Part shown: piece by piece, positions 28,984-38,870 of the stretch
Layout of the letters: every line of letters starts with the position of its first letter
How positions within the stretch are numbered: the first letter of the stretch is position 1
From: Cobetia crustatorum
GTDB taxonomy: Bacteria > Pseudomonadota > Gammaproteobacteria > Pseudomonadales > Halomonadaceae
NCBI RefSeq assembly: GCF_000591415.1
Contig: NZ_JEMF01000039.1
Coordinates: forward strand, 1 to 64,000
DNA length: 64,000 nt
Direction: 5' to 3'
The notes under the pieces: model-generated
The model's database searches: none
The model's input: only the letters and a program-made list of their open reading frames with translations
What the model was told of the DNA's origin: nothing
Program-made: the position numbers and the translations under genes

Positions 28984-30092
28984 TCAGTAATCAATCACCA
29001 CATCGCCATTGGGAACGCTGCAACAGGACAGGATAAAGCCTTCGGCGACGTCCTCATCCGTGATGCCACCGTTATGCTCCATCGCAACCTCACCGGAGAT
29101 TTTCTGCACGCGACAGGTACCGCAGATACCCATGCCGCAGGCTTGGGGATGTGCAGGCCGAGCTTGGCAGCCGCCGCGTGGACAGTTTCACCCGGTGCGA
29201 TCTGCACCGACTTGCCGGTGGCGGAAAACTCGACGCGGGTCAGATCGGAGCGGTCCATCTCCTCAGCCAGCACCTCGGCCTGTTCCGCCTGCTCGATAGC
29301 GTCTTCTTCTACCTCGACCGGCGTCGCTCCGAAGGACTCTTCGTGATAGCGGCTCATGTCGAAGCCACGCTGGCGCAGCAGATTCTTGATCGCGTTCATG
29401 TAGGGCGTCGGGCCACAACAGAAGATTTCACGCTCCATGAAGTCTGGCGTGATCATCTCCAGCATCGGTTCGGTCAGATAGCCGCGATAGCCAGACCAGG
29501 TCTGGCCGGTCTCGAAGCGCTCGCAGATGATGTGCATGTTGAATTCCGGCACACGGGAATCCATGAACTCGAGTTGGCGCCAGAAGATGATGTCGCGCGG
29601 GCTGCGCGCACTGTGCACAAAGGAGATGTCGACATTGGCATTGGTATCGAAGTACCAGCGCGCCATCGACATCAGCGGCGTGATGCCGACCCCACCGGAC
29701 AGCATCAGGAAGCGCTCGGCCGGATAGTCGATGCAGTTGAAGTTGCCGACCGGGCCATGTACTGCCAGCTCGTCGCCTTCATTGAGGTTGTCATGCAACC
29801 AGTTGGATACCAGACCGCCCGGCACACGCTTGATGGTGATCGAGAAACTGTAGGGCACCGAAGGTGAGCTTGAGATGGTGTAGGAGCGCATGATCTGCTG
29901 GGCGTCTATCTCCAGCTCCAGGGTCACGAACTGCCCTGGCTTGAAGAAGAACATCACCGGTTGTTCGGCCATGAAGCAGAAGGTACGGACGTCCCAGGTT
30001 TCCTGAATGACCTTCACGCAGCGTACACGGTGACGACCATTGCTCCAGGTCTGGGTCGTTACCGGATTGAAATTGCTAGGGATCACGCTCAT
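28984..30092 (-). CDS. gbcB: Glycine betaine monooxygenase reductase component, frameshifted
   Basis: Electron-transfer partner of GbcA. The flavodoxin-reductase part has RSYTISSSPS (FAD), GGVGITPLMSMA (NADH) and CCGPTPYMNAI. The C-terminal plant-type [2Fe-2S] domain is broken: one G is missing at 29141/29142. Restored, it reads LGLHIPKACGMGICGTCRV and ends SCCSVPNGDVVIDY, giving all four cluster cysteines. The restored product has 369 residues, the normal size. The start at 30092 (MSVIPSNF) has GAGG 5 bases upstream. It is divergent from gbcA, with a 383-bp intergenic control region. Confidence 0.9.
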
Positions 30093-30475
30093 GAAGGCCT
30101 CGCTTGTTCTTGGGCTTATCGATTCTTGAAGTAGTGCGCCGTACGCGCGGCCAACGGCGGGACATGCAGCAGATTGTCGAATCACGCCCGCCAGACCGTT
30201 TATCCCTCCACGACAAAAACATGCCTGTGGTCTCCGCTAGCGGCAGAAAAAACCCTCTTTATCGAATACCTCATCAATGCGTCGGAAATACGTCATTGAG
30301 AGTCGTCGGCAGGCATTGGACAAATGCCGCCCTCAGCCACACTCCACCAATGTGCGGCGAATCGTCCCAAAGACCCTGCGGCTGCCCCACAAACAACCAG
30401 TCTGCTCCAGACTCTTTCCTGACTTCTTGATGGCAGCGACACGTCGCCGCCTATCGACCGTGCGAGGACAACGCG
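30093..30475. other. gbcB / gbcA divergent control region
   Basis: No gene is seen. The region must hold promoters for both glycine betaine monooxygenase genes and is the natural place for binding of the GbdR-type regulator encoded at 57939-59153. The clearest symmetry is the dyad at 30312-30328. Confidence 0.5.
30312..30328. promoter_or_regulatory. Candidate operator dyad between gbcB and gbcA
   Basis: GGCATT-GGACA-AATGCC is a perfect 6-5-6 inverted repeat in the middle of the divergent gbc region, about 150 bases before gbcA. Assignment to the GbdR-type regulator is inferred from context only. Confidence 0.3.
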
Positions 30476-31759
30476 ATGAGCGATCTATTGGAACACGCTC
30501 AGGACCAGCAACAGCAGGCAGTACGTGAGGCCGCCGCGCGGTTGCTGAGTGAACGGCGAGCCGGCTTCAGCCTGCCGCAGCCCTTCTATAACGACGAACG
30601 GCTGTTCGCACTCGACATGAAAGAGATCTTCGCCAAGGAATGGCTGTTTGTCGGGGTCAGTAGTGAAATACCCGCCAAGGGCAGTTTCATGACGCTGGAC
30701 GTGGCTGCCAATCCGATCATCATCGTGCGCGGTGATGGCGACAGTATTCATGCCTTCCACAACGTCTGCCGTCATCGTGGCTCACGCCTGTGTACCAGCG
30801 AGCGCGGCAAGGTGGCCAAGCTGGTCTGCGGCTACCATCAGTGGACCTATGAGCTGGACGGTCGCCTGCTGTTTGCCGGCTCCGATATGGGAACGGACTT
30901 CGACACCAAGGAGTTCGGTCTGCATCCGGTCCATGTGCGCTGTGCAGGTGGCATGCTGTTCATCAATCTCTCCCAGCAACCTGCCAATGCCGAGCCGTTC
31001 TTCAAGACACTCGAATTCTATTTGAAGCCTTATGACATGGAGAACACCAAGGTGGCGTGCACCTCCTCCATCGTCGAGGATGCCAACTGGAAGTTGGTCG
31101 TGGAAAACAACCGCGAGTGCTATCACTGCAATGGCGCGCACCCGGAGCTGCTGAACTCGCTACAGGAATTCGATGATACTGATGACCCGCGCGCCACTCT
31201 GGCCTACAAAGAGCTAGTCGCACGCAAGCAAGCCGACTGGGATGCCGAGAAGGTGCCATATCAGTTGGTACGCTTCGGTCGCCGTAACCGCATGACACGT
31301 ACACCGCTGCTGGAAGGCACGTTCTCGATGACCCAGGATGGTCGCGTCGCCAGCCAGAAGCTGATGGGGCGTTTGCAGAGTGCTGACATGGGCTCGCTAC
31401 GTATCCTCAATCTGCCCAACTCCTGGAATCACTTCATGGGCGATCACGCAGTAGTCTTCCGCGTCGAACCGATCAGCGCTCAGAAGACCCGCGTGACCAC
31501 CAAGTGGCTGGTACATCGTGACGCTGTCGAAGGCGTGGATTACGACCTCGATACCCTGCGTAAGGTGTGGGATGCCACCAACGACCAGGATCGTCGTCTT
31601 GCAGAGGAGAACCAGCGCGGCATCAACTCTCAGGCCTATCAACCCGGCCCCTACTCCTCAACCTACGAGTTCGGTGTGGTGGACTTCGTGGACTGGTACT
31701 CCGAGCAGATAGAAGCGGCTCTGAGCGATGCACAGCCGCAACACCTGCAACTGGCGTGA
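30476..31759 (+). CDS. gbcA: Glycine betaine monooxygenase oxygenase component (Rieske)
   Basis: Rieske non-haem iron oxygenase, 427 residues, that demethylates glycine betaine to dimethylglycine with release of formaldehyde. The Rieske cluster ligands are Cys98 and His100 (NVCRHRGSRL) and Cys118 and His121 (CGYHQW). The mononuclear iron region is VENNRECYHCNGAHPEL. GAGG precedes the ATG. Divergent gbcB supplies the electrons. A bidirectional terminator follows. Identification with GbcA is supported by the sequence, the divergent GbcB-like reductase and the surrounding dgc and sox genes. Confidence 0.94.
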   Translation: MSDLLEHAQDQQQQAVREAAARLLSERRAGFSLPQPFYNDERLFALDMKEIFAKEWLFVGVSSEIPAKGSFMTLDVAANPIIIVRGDGDSIHAFHNVCRHRGSRLCTSERGKVAKLVCGYHQWTYELDGRLLFAGSDMGTDFDTKEFGLHPVHVRCAGGMLFINLSQQPANAEPFFKTLEFYLKPYDMENTKVACTSSIVEDANWKLVVENNRECYHCNGAHPELLNSLQEFDDTDDPRATLAYKELVARKQADWDAEKVPYQLVRFGRRNRMTRTPLLEGTFSMTQDGRVASQKLMGRLQSADMGSLRILNLPNSWNHFMGDHAVVFRVEPISAQKTRVTTKWLVHRDAVEGVDYDLDTLRKVWDATNDQDRRLAEENQRGINSQAYQPGPYSSTYEFGVVDFVDWYSEQIEAALSDAQPQHLQLA

Positions 31760-31794
31760 CGGCTGGCCTGACTTGGACACAAAAATAGCGACAT

Positions 31795-31833
31795 AAAAAA
31801 GCCCGCCACCGGTTATCCGGTGGCGGGCTTTTT
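31795..31833. terminator. Bidirectional terminator between gbcA and cyoE
   Basis: AAAAAAGCCCGCCACCGG, loop TTAT, CCGGTGGCGGGCTTTTT. Strong stem with A/T runs at both ends, between convergent genes. Confidence 0.9.
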
Positions 31834-31851
31834 CGTACATCTATCACTGGA

Positions 31852-32706
31852 TTATAACTGGGTATCCAGGCTCATCATCAGACTGAGTGCCATCACGATA
31901 ATGATGGAAAATCCGAACAACTTGCGGGCCCAGGAAGCATCAGACTGCCCCTTGAGCCGCCACACTGCCAGATACAACCACCAACCACATGCGATGGTTA
32001 CCACTACCAGGTACCACATGCCGGTATAGCCCCACAGTGTCAGCAGCAGCGACACTGGGAGAAAGCCGGCGATGTAGCCAATCACCACACGCTTGGCATA
32101 CTCCATGCCACGCGCGACCGGCAGAACCGGAATATTGGCAGCCCGATAGTCATCGACACGAAACATGGCAATCGCATAGGAATGCGGCATCTGCCACATG
32201 CTGAAGATAATCAGCAACAGCAGCGCCCCCATGTCCACCTGGCCGGTAACAGCCAGGTAGCCGACCACTGGCGGCGCAGCGCCGGACAGTGAGCCGATGA
32301 GGGTGCCATACACCGAACCACGCTTCAGCCACATGCTGTAGGCGCCGACATAGATCACGAAGCCCAATCCCACGGCAATCATTGCCATGAGATTGGTCAT
32401 CGCGGCCAGCAACCAGAAGCCGGCCAACCCGAGCACACCCCCGAAGGTCAATGCGCCCTTGAACGAGACAGTGCCCTGTACCAGAGCACGGCCCTGGGTA
32501 CGCGCCATGTGACGGTCGATATCACGGTCGATGCAATTGTTGAACACACAGCCCGAGGCCACGATCAACGCCACCCCTATCAGGGTGGCGAGGAACAGCG
32601 CCCAGTCCACCTCACCACCAGAGGCGAGGAAGAACCCACCACTGACGGTGATGAGGTTGCCGAAGATGATGCCCGGCTTGGTGGTACGCAGGTAGTCCTT
32701 GATCAT
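31852..32706 (-). CDS. cyoE: Protohaem IX farnesyltransferase (haem O synthase)
   Basis: Membrane prenyltransferase that converts haem b to haem O for cytochrome bo3. About 284 residues with multiple transmembrane segments. Motifs: [19 protein letters not shown] near the N-terminus, [15 protein letters not shown] (Asp-rich prenyl-diphosphate site) and [20 protein letters not shown]. The ATG at 32706 gives an N-terminus aligned with other CyoE proteins ([12 protein letters not shown]); a GTG three codons earlier (32715) is an alternative. Last gene of cyoABCDE, starting just after cyoD. Confidence 0.95.
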   Translation of the reverse strand: MIKDYLRTTKPGIIFGNLITVSGGFFLASGGEVDWALFLATLIGVALIVASGCVFNNCIDRDIDRHMARTQGRALVQGTVSFKGALTFGGVLGLAGFWLLAAMTNLMAMIAVGLGFVIYVGAYSMWLKRGSVYGTLIGSLSGAAPPVVGYLAVTGQVDMGALLLLIIFSMWQMPHSYAIAMFRVDDYRAANIPVLPVARGMEYAKRVVIGYIAGFLPVSLLLTLWGYTGMWYLVVVTIACGWWLYLAVWRLKGQSDASWARKLFGFSIIIVMALSLMMSLDTQL

Positions 32707-32719
32707 CAGGCTCACGCTA

Positions 32720-33049
32720 TCAGATGGGCATCATGTTCTGATTCAGCTCAACCATGATCCACAGGGAACCGCCAACGACGATACCCACGATCACCAGGGT
32801 GAACAGCAGTGCCTGCACATTCCAGCTCTGCTCTTTGGAGCCGTCCAGATGCAGGAAGAAATACAGCTGCACGAATACCTGAGCAATGGCGAAGCCAAAG
32901 ATGGCCCAGATCACGCCAACACCCGGATCATCCATCAGCATGACCATGCCGAAAGGAATGATCGTCAGGATAATGGACAGAATCAGGCCAATCACATACT
33001 GCTTGACGCTGCCATGGCTGTCGTTGTGATGGTCATTGGAATGGCTCAT
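32720..33049 (-). CDS. cyoD: Cytochrome bo3 ubiquinol oxidase subunit IV
   Basis: Small 109-residue membrane protein with a His/Asp-rich cytoplasmic N-terminus ([13 protein letters not shown]) and three hydrophobic segments, typical of CyoD, which assists assembly of the copper-haem centre of subunit I. Its ATG overlaps the cyoC stop by 4 bases (ATGA). Confidence 0.94.
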   Translation of the reverse strand: MSHSNDHHNDSHGSVKQYVIGLILSIILTIIPFGMVMLMDDPGVGVIWAIFGFAIAQVFVQLYFFLHLDGSKEQSWNVQALLFTLVIVGIVVGGSLWIMVELNQNMMPI

Positions 33050-33672
33050 AGCATCACTCCCGTGAGGTAGACGACGGTAAAGACACAGATCCAGATAACA
33101 TCCAGGAAGTGCCAGAACAGGCTCAGCATCATCAGGCGACCACGATGGGCTTCTGTCAGGCCTTTCTGCTTGACCTGGATAATCAGCAGCGCCATCCAGA
33201 TCAGACCGACAGTCACGTGCAACCCGTGGGTACCGACCAGCGCGAAGAAGGCAGACAGGAACGCAGAGCGATCCGGGCCCATGTCATTCACGATCAAGTG
33301 ATGGAATTCATAGATTTCCATCGCGATGAAGCCCGCACCACAGACAAAGGTGATCATCAGCCACTTGATCACCGCGGAGCTGTCTCCGCGGTTCATGCCC
33401 AGCATTGCCAGGCCATAGGTGAAGCTCGATGCCAGCAGCAGCGCGGTCTCGACCAGCACGAAATCAAGCTCGAAGATCTCGGCACCCGTCGGGCCACCGG
33501 CATACGCCTGGCTCAGCACCACATAGGCTGCGAATAGCATCGAGAACAAGATGCAATCGCTGAGCAGATAGAGCCAGAAACCGAAGACCTTCAGGCCGTT
33601 GGCATCGTGATGCTCGTGATCGTCATGGGCGTCGTGCGCCCCGTCATGAGATGTCATTGCATTATTCGCCAT
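33046..33672 (-). CDS. cyoC: Cytochrome bo3 ubiquinol oxidase subunit III
   Basis: 208-residue membrane protein with five hydrophobic segments. The N-terminus is His-rich ([18 protein letters not shown]), followed by [21 protein letters not shown] and, later, [15 protein letters not shown] with the conserved HGLH motif. It overlaps cyoD by 4 bases and is 2 bases from cyoB. Confidence 0.95.
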   Translation of the reverse strand: MANNAMTSHDGAHDAHDDHEHHDANGLKVFGFWLYLLSDCILFSMLFAAYVVLSQAYAGGPTGAEIFELDFVLVETALLLASSFTYGLAMLGMNRGDSSAVIKWLMITFVCGAGFIAMEIYEFHHLIVNDMGPDRSAFLSAFFALVGTHGLHVTVGLIWMALLIIQVKQKGLTEAHRGRLMMLSLFWHFLDVIWICVFTVVYLTGVML

Positions 33673-33674
33673 GA

Positions 33675-35684
33675 TTACCCCTGAACCACTGTGTCAGTCG
33701 GTGTACGGGCGCCGGGCAGGCTGCGACGTTCGCGGCCCTCACGCTCGACACGCTCGACTTCCTCGACAGACACGTAGTAGTCGGTGTCGTAGTTGAAGGA
33801 ACGCACGATGAAGCTGGCGATCATGCCGACCAGACCCACAATGGCCAGCCACCAGATGTGCCAGATCAGTGCGAAGCCAAAGATCAGGCTGAAGCCAGAA
33901 ATGATGACACCGGCAGCAGCATTGCGCGGCATGTGGATCGGGGCATACGGCTTCTTCGCCGCTTCCTCGTGTCCACGTTCCTTCATTTCCCAGAACTCAT
34001 CGAGTTCCTTGACCTGCGGCTCGTGAGCGAAGTTGTAGAACGGTGCCGGAGAAGTGGTGCTCCACTCCAGAGTACGACCGCCCCAGATATCGCCCGTGGT
34101 GTCCTGCAGCTGATCACGATTCTTGATGCTGACCACGATCTGAATCACGGTGCAGACAATACCGATCAGGATCAGGACGGCACCGATGAAGGCGACGACC
34201 AGATACGGAACCCACAGCGGATTGTCGACGTGCTGCAGACGACGGGTCATGCCCATGAAGCCGAGGATGTACAGCGGCATGAAGGCGAGATAGAAGCCGA
34301 CGATCCAGAACCAGAAGGAACGCTTGCCCCACTTCTCACACAGCATGAAGCCGGTCGCTTTCGGGAACCAGTAGGTGATACCAGCCATCGCGCCGAAGAC
34401 CACACCGCCGATGATGACGTTATGGAAGTGGGCGATCAGGAACAGCGAGTTATGCAGGACATAGTTCGCGCCCGGCACGGCCAGCAGAACACCGGTCATG
34501 CCACCGATGGTGAAGGTGACCATGAAGCCGAGAGTCCACAGCACCGGAGAGGTCATTTCGATACGACCGCGGTACATGGTGAACAGCCAGTTGAAGATCT
34601 TCACGCCTGTCGGAATCGAGATGATCATCGTCGCGATACCGAAGAAGGCGTTCACATCCGCGCCAGCACCCATGGTGAAGAAGTGGTGCAGCCAGACGAC
34701 GAACGACAGGATCGTGATGACGATGGTCGCCCACACCAGCGAGGTGTAACCGAACAGCTTCTTCTTGGAGAAGGTGGCGATGACTTCGGAGAACACACCG
34801 AAGACCGGCAGCACCAGGATGTACACCTCAGGATGGCCCCAGGCCCAGATGAGGTTGACGTACATCATCATGTTTCCACCAAGATCATTGGTGAAGAAGT
34901 GGAAATCAAGATAACGGTCAAGCGTCAGCATCGCGATGGTCGCGGTCAGGATCGGGAACGCTGCGATGATCAGGACGTTGGCGCACAGTGCAGTCCAGGT
35001 AAAGACCGGCATCTTCATCAGGCTCATGCCCGGTGCACGCATCTTGAGGATGGTAGCGACGAAGTTGACACCCGTCAGCAGGGTACCGACACCCGATATC
35101 TGCAACGACCATATCCAGTAATCCACGCCGACGCCGGGACTGTAATTGGCCCCCGACAATGGCGGATAGGCCAACCAACCTGTCTTGGCAAACTCACCCA
35201 GACCCAGTGAGATGTTGACCAATATGACACCGACCACGAACAGCCAGAAGCTCAGCGAGTTCAGGAACGGGAACGCCACATCACGCGCGCCAATCTGCAG
35301 CGGCACGACCACGTTGATCAGGCCAATGACGAACGGCATCGCCACGAAGAAGATCATGATCACGCCATGGGCAGTGAAGATCTGGTCGTAGTGCTCTGGC
35401 GGCAGATAACCTTCACCACCGGTAGAGGCCAGCATCTGCTGGGAGCGCATCATGATAGCGTCAGAGAAGCCACGTAACAGCATCACCAGCGCCACGATGA
35501 TGTACATCATGCCGATTTTCTTGTGGTCGACAGACGTCAGCCACTCGGTCCACAGGTAAGTCCACTTGCGCATATAGGTGATGAGGCCGGCAAGGGCTGC
35601 ACCACCGAGGATTACCGCCGCGAGCACGATCACGATGATCGGCTCGTGATACGGAATCGCCTCTAATGTGAGTTTTCCAAGCAT
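33675..35684 (-). CDS. cyoB: Cytochrome bo3 ubiquinol oxidase subunit I
   Basis: Catalytic, proton-pumping subunit, 669 residues. Ligand motifs: [14 protein letters not shown] (low-spin haem), [17 protein letters not shown] (CuB His and cross-linked Tyr), HHFFTMG (two CuB His) and [11 protein letters not shown] (haem O and haem b His). Length and motifs match the bo3 type rather than the aa3 type. It starts 3 bases after the cyoA stop. Electrons from ubiquinol, including those delivered by the ETF of dimethylglycine oxidation if an ETF-ubiquinone oxidoreductase exists elsewhere, could be terminally oxidised here. Confidence 0.96.
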   Translation of the reverse strand: MLGKLTLEAIPYHEPIIVIVLAAVILGGAALAGLITYMRKWTYLWTEWLTSVDHKKIGMMYIIVALVMLLRGFSDAIMMRSQQMLASTGGEGYLPPEHYDQIFTAHGVIMIFFVAMPFVIGLINVVVPLQIGARDVAFPFLNSLSFWLFVVGVILVNISLGLGEFAKTGWLAYPPLSGANYSPGVGVDYWIWSLQISGVGTLLTGVNFVATILKMRAPGMSLMKMPVFTWTALCANVLIIAAFPILTATIAMLTLDRYLDFHFFTNDLGGNMMMYVNLIWAWGHPEVYILVLPVFGVFSEVIATFSKKKLFGYTSLVWATIVITILSFVVWLHHFFTMGAGADVNAFFGIATMIISIPTGVKIFNWLFTMYRGRIEMTSPVLWTLGFMVTFTIGGMTGVLLAVPGANYVLHNSLFLIAHFHNVIIGGVVFGAMAGITYWFPKATGFMLCEKWGKRSFWFWIVGFYLAFMPLYILGFMGMTRRLQHVDNPLWVPYLVVAFIGAVLILIGIVCTVIQIVVSIKNRDQLQDTTGDIWGGRTLEWSTTSPAPFYNFAHEPQVKELDEFWEMKERGHEEAAKKPYAPIHMPRNAAAGVIISGFSLIFGFALIWHIWWLAIVGLVGMIASFIVRSFNYDTDYYVSVEEVERVEREGRERRSLPGARTPTDTVVQG

Positions 35685-35687
35685 TGC

Positions 35688-36686
35688 TTATTCCTCGGTT
35701 GCCATCGCAGGTTCGGCGTGGCCGGACATATCGTCACCAGACATCTCGTCGCCGGACATCTTGTGGGCTGAGTGGTCCATCTTCTTGCCACTCATCTTCA
35801 TGTCGCCCATCTGCTTATCACTCATGCCCAGTTCCATGCCGTCCATGTAAGGCGCCATGATCTGCTGGTAGAGGTGCGGCTTGACCTGGCCGTAGAAGGT
35901 CGGGGCAACGTTCTCGCTCGGCTCATTGAGCGCGGTATAGCCCGCGTCATCGAGAACCTTGCTGCTGCCACGTGCCTTCTCGATCCACGCATCGAAATCG
36001 CCTTCGCTCATGACATGCGTCTTGAAGTGCATGTCGGCGAAGCCGGCGCCACTGTAGCTCGCGGAGATACCGTCATAGGTACCCACTTCGCTACCGATCA
36101 GGTGCAGACGGTTTTCCATCCCCGCCATTGCATAGATCTGGCTGCCGAGGCGTGGAATGAAGAACGAATTCATCACGGTCTCGGAAGTGATGTGGAAGCG
36201 CACCTGGCGATCCACCGGCATGGCCAGTTCATTGACCGTAGCGATGCCCTGCTCCGGATAGATGAACAACCACTTCCAATCCATCGCAATCACCTGAACC
36301 TCGATCGGCTCACCGCCGTCGACGATTTCGGCACGCGGGTCCAGCTCATGCGTGCTCTTCCAGGTCAGGATGCCCAAGGCGAGGATGATCAGGCAGGGAA
36401 TGCCCCACACCACAGCCTCAATCTTGGTGGAATGCGCCCAGTTGGGCGTATAGGTCGCCTTGCTCTGCTTGGTATCGCGATAGCGCCAGGCGAACCACAG
36501 CGTCATGAAGATGACCGGGATCACGACCACGAGCATCAGGTAGGTAGCTGTCAGAATCAGCGACTTTTCGGATTCACCGATAGGCCCCTTGGGATCGAAG
36601 AGTACGGCGTCACAGCCGGACAACATCAATAATCCCGCGAGGATAGGGAGTCCCCGCAGAGCCCCCCGCATTAGGCTTTTTCTCAT
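35688..36686 (-). CDS. cyoA: Cytochrome bo3 subunit II with Met/His-rich C-terminal tail
   Basis: Lipoprotein subunit of about 332 residues. The start at 36686 is chosen for its GAGGT site; it gives a signal with lipobox LMLSGC. Two transmembrane segments precede a cupredoxin domain (VIAMDWKWLFIYPEQGIATV, FFIPRLGSQIYAMAGMENRL) that lacks the CuA ligands, as in quinol oxidases. The last 45 or so residues after the domain are unusual: MSDKQMGDMKMSGKKMDHSA, then HKMSGDEMSGDDMSGH, a repeated M-S-G-D/K-x-M pattern with His, which resembles periplasmic copper-binding tails. First gene of cyoABCDE. Confidence 0.95.
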   Translation of the reverse strand: MRKSLMRGALRGLPILAGLLMLSGCDAVLFDPKGPIGESEKSLILTATYLMLVVVIPVIFMTLWFAWRYRDTKQSKATYTPNWAHSTKIEAVVWGIPCLIILALGILTWKSTHELDPRAEIVDGGEPIEVQVIAMDWKWLFIYPEQGIATVNELAMPVDRQVRFHITSETVMNSFFIPRLGSQIYAMAGMENRLHLIGSEVGTYDGISASYSGAGFADMHFKTHVMSEGDFDAWIEKARGSSKVLDDAGYTALNEPSENVAPTFYGQVKPHLYQQIMAPYMDGMELGMSDKQMGDMKMSGKKMDHSAHKMSGDEMSGDDMSGHAEPAMATEE

Positions 36687-37418
36687 CTCACGACCTCGTT
36701 GGAACACGCCATGACGTCATGACGAGCCCACATGTGGAACACAGCGTTCGAAGAAATGACCAACAGGAAGTCGTCGATCGTTCGAACGAAATCAGAAGAT
36801 TTCCCGCAGGCGGGGCACAGGATAGTGAAAAGGCAGGGGGGATGACTACGGGGCAGGATGACGCAGTCAGGCGCAGCAGCAAACGAATGACTTCCTGCTG
36901 CGCGGATCAATCATGGATAGCCAAACATGGCAGCCGCCTCTCTCACCGCGGGTTAAAGTCAGAAGATTGCCTTCTGATCCCGTCGGCAGCACAAATGATG
37001 TTGGCTAGCGCCCGTTTCTCACCTGACCGGCAGATCGCCAATCCTTTTTTTTATCTTTTCTGACGATCACTCCACTCACCTACTTGATGACCAGAAGAAT
37101 CACCATATTGCGGACGAACAATTCAAGATAACGCCCTTCCGCACACCCTTTATCATGATCGCCACCCAGTAGACGAAAAATCCAATAAATCCATAAATAA
37201 AGGAGCTTGCAGCCAACAAAAAGCCTATTTTAGAAATATTATGCTAGTTATTCGCACTTTCATATTTCCAGCATCAGCTTCATCACGTAACAATCAACAC
37301 GTTAGACCACCCTTCTAGAAGCATGATAGCAGAGTGAAATCGTCGTTCATTTTTCTGACATTCATCATCATCATTCACAGAAATACTCCACATGCACTCC
37401 TATCAACATGAGGTATCG
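36687..37418. other. Long, partly AT-rich intergenic region upstream of cyoA
   Basis: It presumably contains the cyo promoter in its left part. From about 37030 the composition drops sharply: bases 37201-37260 contain 21 of 60 G+C, against roughly 55-65% in nearby genes. No supported coding sequence was found. A T run (TTTTTTTTATCTTTTC) lies at 37044-37059. Confidence 0.5.
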
Positions 37419-37595
37419 ATGTGCACAGAAACACCTCAAATCATTCACAATTACGCAACCCTACCATTTATATTTAACGTATCAGACGAGGACAACCTGA
37501 CAATAGAAGACCATTTTTTGTTCTTCACTTATGGATATCTGCCACCTTTCCATCAGATGAATCAAAAAATTCAAGAATCAAAAATACACAAATAA
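37419..37595 (+). CDS. Small hypothetical protein in AT-rich island
   Basis: Possible 58-residue protein. The ATG at 37419 is chosen over an earlier in-frame ATG at 37392 because GAGG lies 6 bases upstream. The sequence (MCTETPQIIHNYATLPFIF, then DEDNLTIEDHFLFFTYGYLP) has no known motif, no signal peptide and no membrane segment. Base composition is far more AT-rich than the surrounding genes, pointing to recent transfer or a non-coding region. I do not recognise it. Confidence 0.3.
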   Translation: MCTETPQIIHNYATLPFIFNVSDEDNLTIEDHFLFFTYGYLPPFHQMNQKIQESKIHK

Positions 37596-38054
37596 AAACC
37601 ATCTGATTACTAAAAAAATACCGTAATGCAACAAAAGTACGACTCAGTGCCTCTCTAGACCAGCTTTATACTCATGGGAGGCATACTCGATAGAGGTACC
37701 GAAAATCACATCTTGGGAAAAGGTCAATACCTGCGACAATTGACCACACCAAGAATCTTGCTGATGATCTTCGCGATTTTCTGAAATCCTTTTATATACC
37801 ATAAGCCTCAGACCACCGATGAACCTGATCAGCATGATCTCCCTGCAAGATACGTCTTTGCAGTGCAATATCTTTATTTCATCGTGCAGCAGCCACGTCC
37901 TGACACAGGCATCTCGCATTGATCGCGAGGAAAAATGTCCACATGGTGCTATAGAAGCTACCTGACAGCCTTAGCTGGCATGGCTCTCACCGTATGTCGA
38001 CGATGCACGCTGCTAACCCCCGGGACATAACCTTTCACGCAAGAGACACTACCC
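37596..38054. other. AT-rich region without a confident gene
   Basis: The AT-rich character continues (bases 37561-37620 have 12 of 60 G+C) to about 37870, then returns to normal. A minus-strand frame at 37644-37919 (91 residues, no RBS, no recognisable domain) may be a degraded gene. Nothing else is seen. Confidence 0.4.
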
Positions 38055-38690
38055 ATGACTGATCACTCTCCCCTCGCTGCGGATTCACTTCTCGATGCCG
38101 CCCAGCTGCCCGCTGGGTCTCTCTACCGCCTCTTCTCCGGCAGTGTTGCGCCTCGTCCTATCGCGTGGGTCTCGACGATAGACGCCACCGGCAATGCCAA
38201 TCTAGCGCCCTTCTCATTTTTCACCATCGCCAGCGTCAATCCGCCAGTGTTGGCCTTTAGTCCGCTACGTAACGGCGATGGCCAGACCAAGGACACGCTG
38301 AACAACCTTCGTGAGGTCGGTGAATGCATCGTGCATATCGGGGGTGAGGCATTGAGCGAAGCACTCAACGCCACCAGCGCGAGCCTGGCACCGGAAGGTG
38401 ACGAATTCAGCCACGCGGGGCTCAATAAGATCGCCATGCCGCCATTGCAGGTGCCGCGCGTCGCTGAGGCCCCCATTGCCTTCGGTTGCCATCTTCGCGA
38501 CATCATCTCGTTTGGCGATCAACCACTGGCAGGAAGCCTTGTGCTGGCAGAGGTCATCGTCATACACGTAGATCCCAGCGTCTGGGACGGACGTCACGTC
38601 GACAACGAGGTATTAAAGGCTGTGGGACGCATGGCAGGTAGTGACTATGCGCGCACCGATAGCCTATTCAGTCTGGAGCGCCCAGAGTAA
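38055..38690 (+). CDS. Flavin reductase-like domain protein
   Basis: 211-residue protein of the flavoredoxin / NADH:flavin oxidoreductase family that binds FMN in a split-barrel fold. Seen: SVAPRPIAWVSTIDATGNAN (about 29-48), LAPFSFFTIASVNPPVLAFS, KDTLNNLREVGECIVHI and ALNATSASLAPEGDEF. Such proteins either supply reduced flavin to monooxygenases or act on small substrates; nothing in the sequence shows which. It stands alone between the AT-rich region and the formate dehydrogenase operon, convergent with the latter, and shares a terminator with it. Confidence 0.85.
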   Translation: MTDHSPLAADSLLDAAQLPAGSLYRLFSGSVAPRPIAWVSTIDATGNANLAPFSFFTIASVNPPVLAFSPLRNGDGQTKDTLNNLREVGECIVHIGGEALSEALNATSASLAPEGDEFSHAGLNKIAMPPLQVPRVAEAPIAFGCHLRDIISFGDQPLAGSLVLAEVIVIHVDPSVWDGRHVDNEVLKAVGRMAGSDYARTDSLFSLERPE

Positions 38691-38773
38691 AGCAGCATCA
38701 GAGACCAGCAGCATCAGAGACAGTAATCCAAGCCTCAGCAACATGAACACCAGTGCCACCGTGGTAAAAAACC

Positions 38774-38807
38774 AAAAGAGGGCCTGTCAGCTGACAGGCC
38801 CTCTTTT
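38774..38807. terminator. Bidirectional terminator, perfect palindrome
   Basis: AAAAGAGGGCCTGTCAG immediately followed by its exact complement CTGACAGGCCCTCTTTT, between the convergent flavin reductase gene and the formate dehydrogenase operon. Confidence 0.85.
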
Positions 38808-38870
38808 CTCATGCAGGGATGCTCTACCTTCATGCCTGCTTTTCTTCATCACATCGCCAGCGTCTAACGA

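Noticed and set aside
33858-35210. 450-codon open frame antisense to cyoB
   Set aside because: cyoB is unmistakable; the antisense product is extremely Asp/His/Gln-rich, typical of a shadow of membrane-protein codons.
37644-37919. 91-codon minus-strand frame in the AT-rich island
   Set aside because: No RBS upstream of the ATG and no recognisable domain; noted only as a possible degraded gene.
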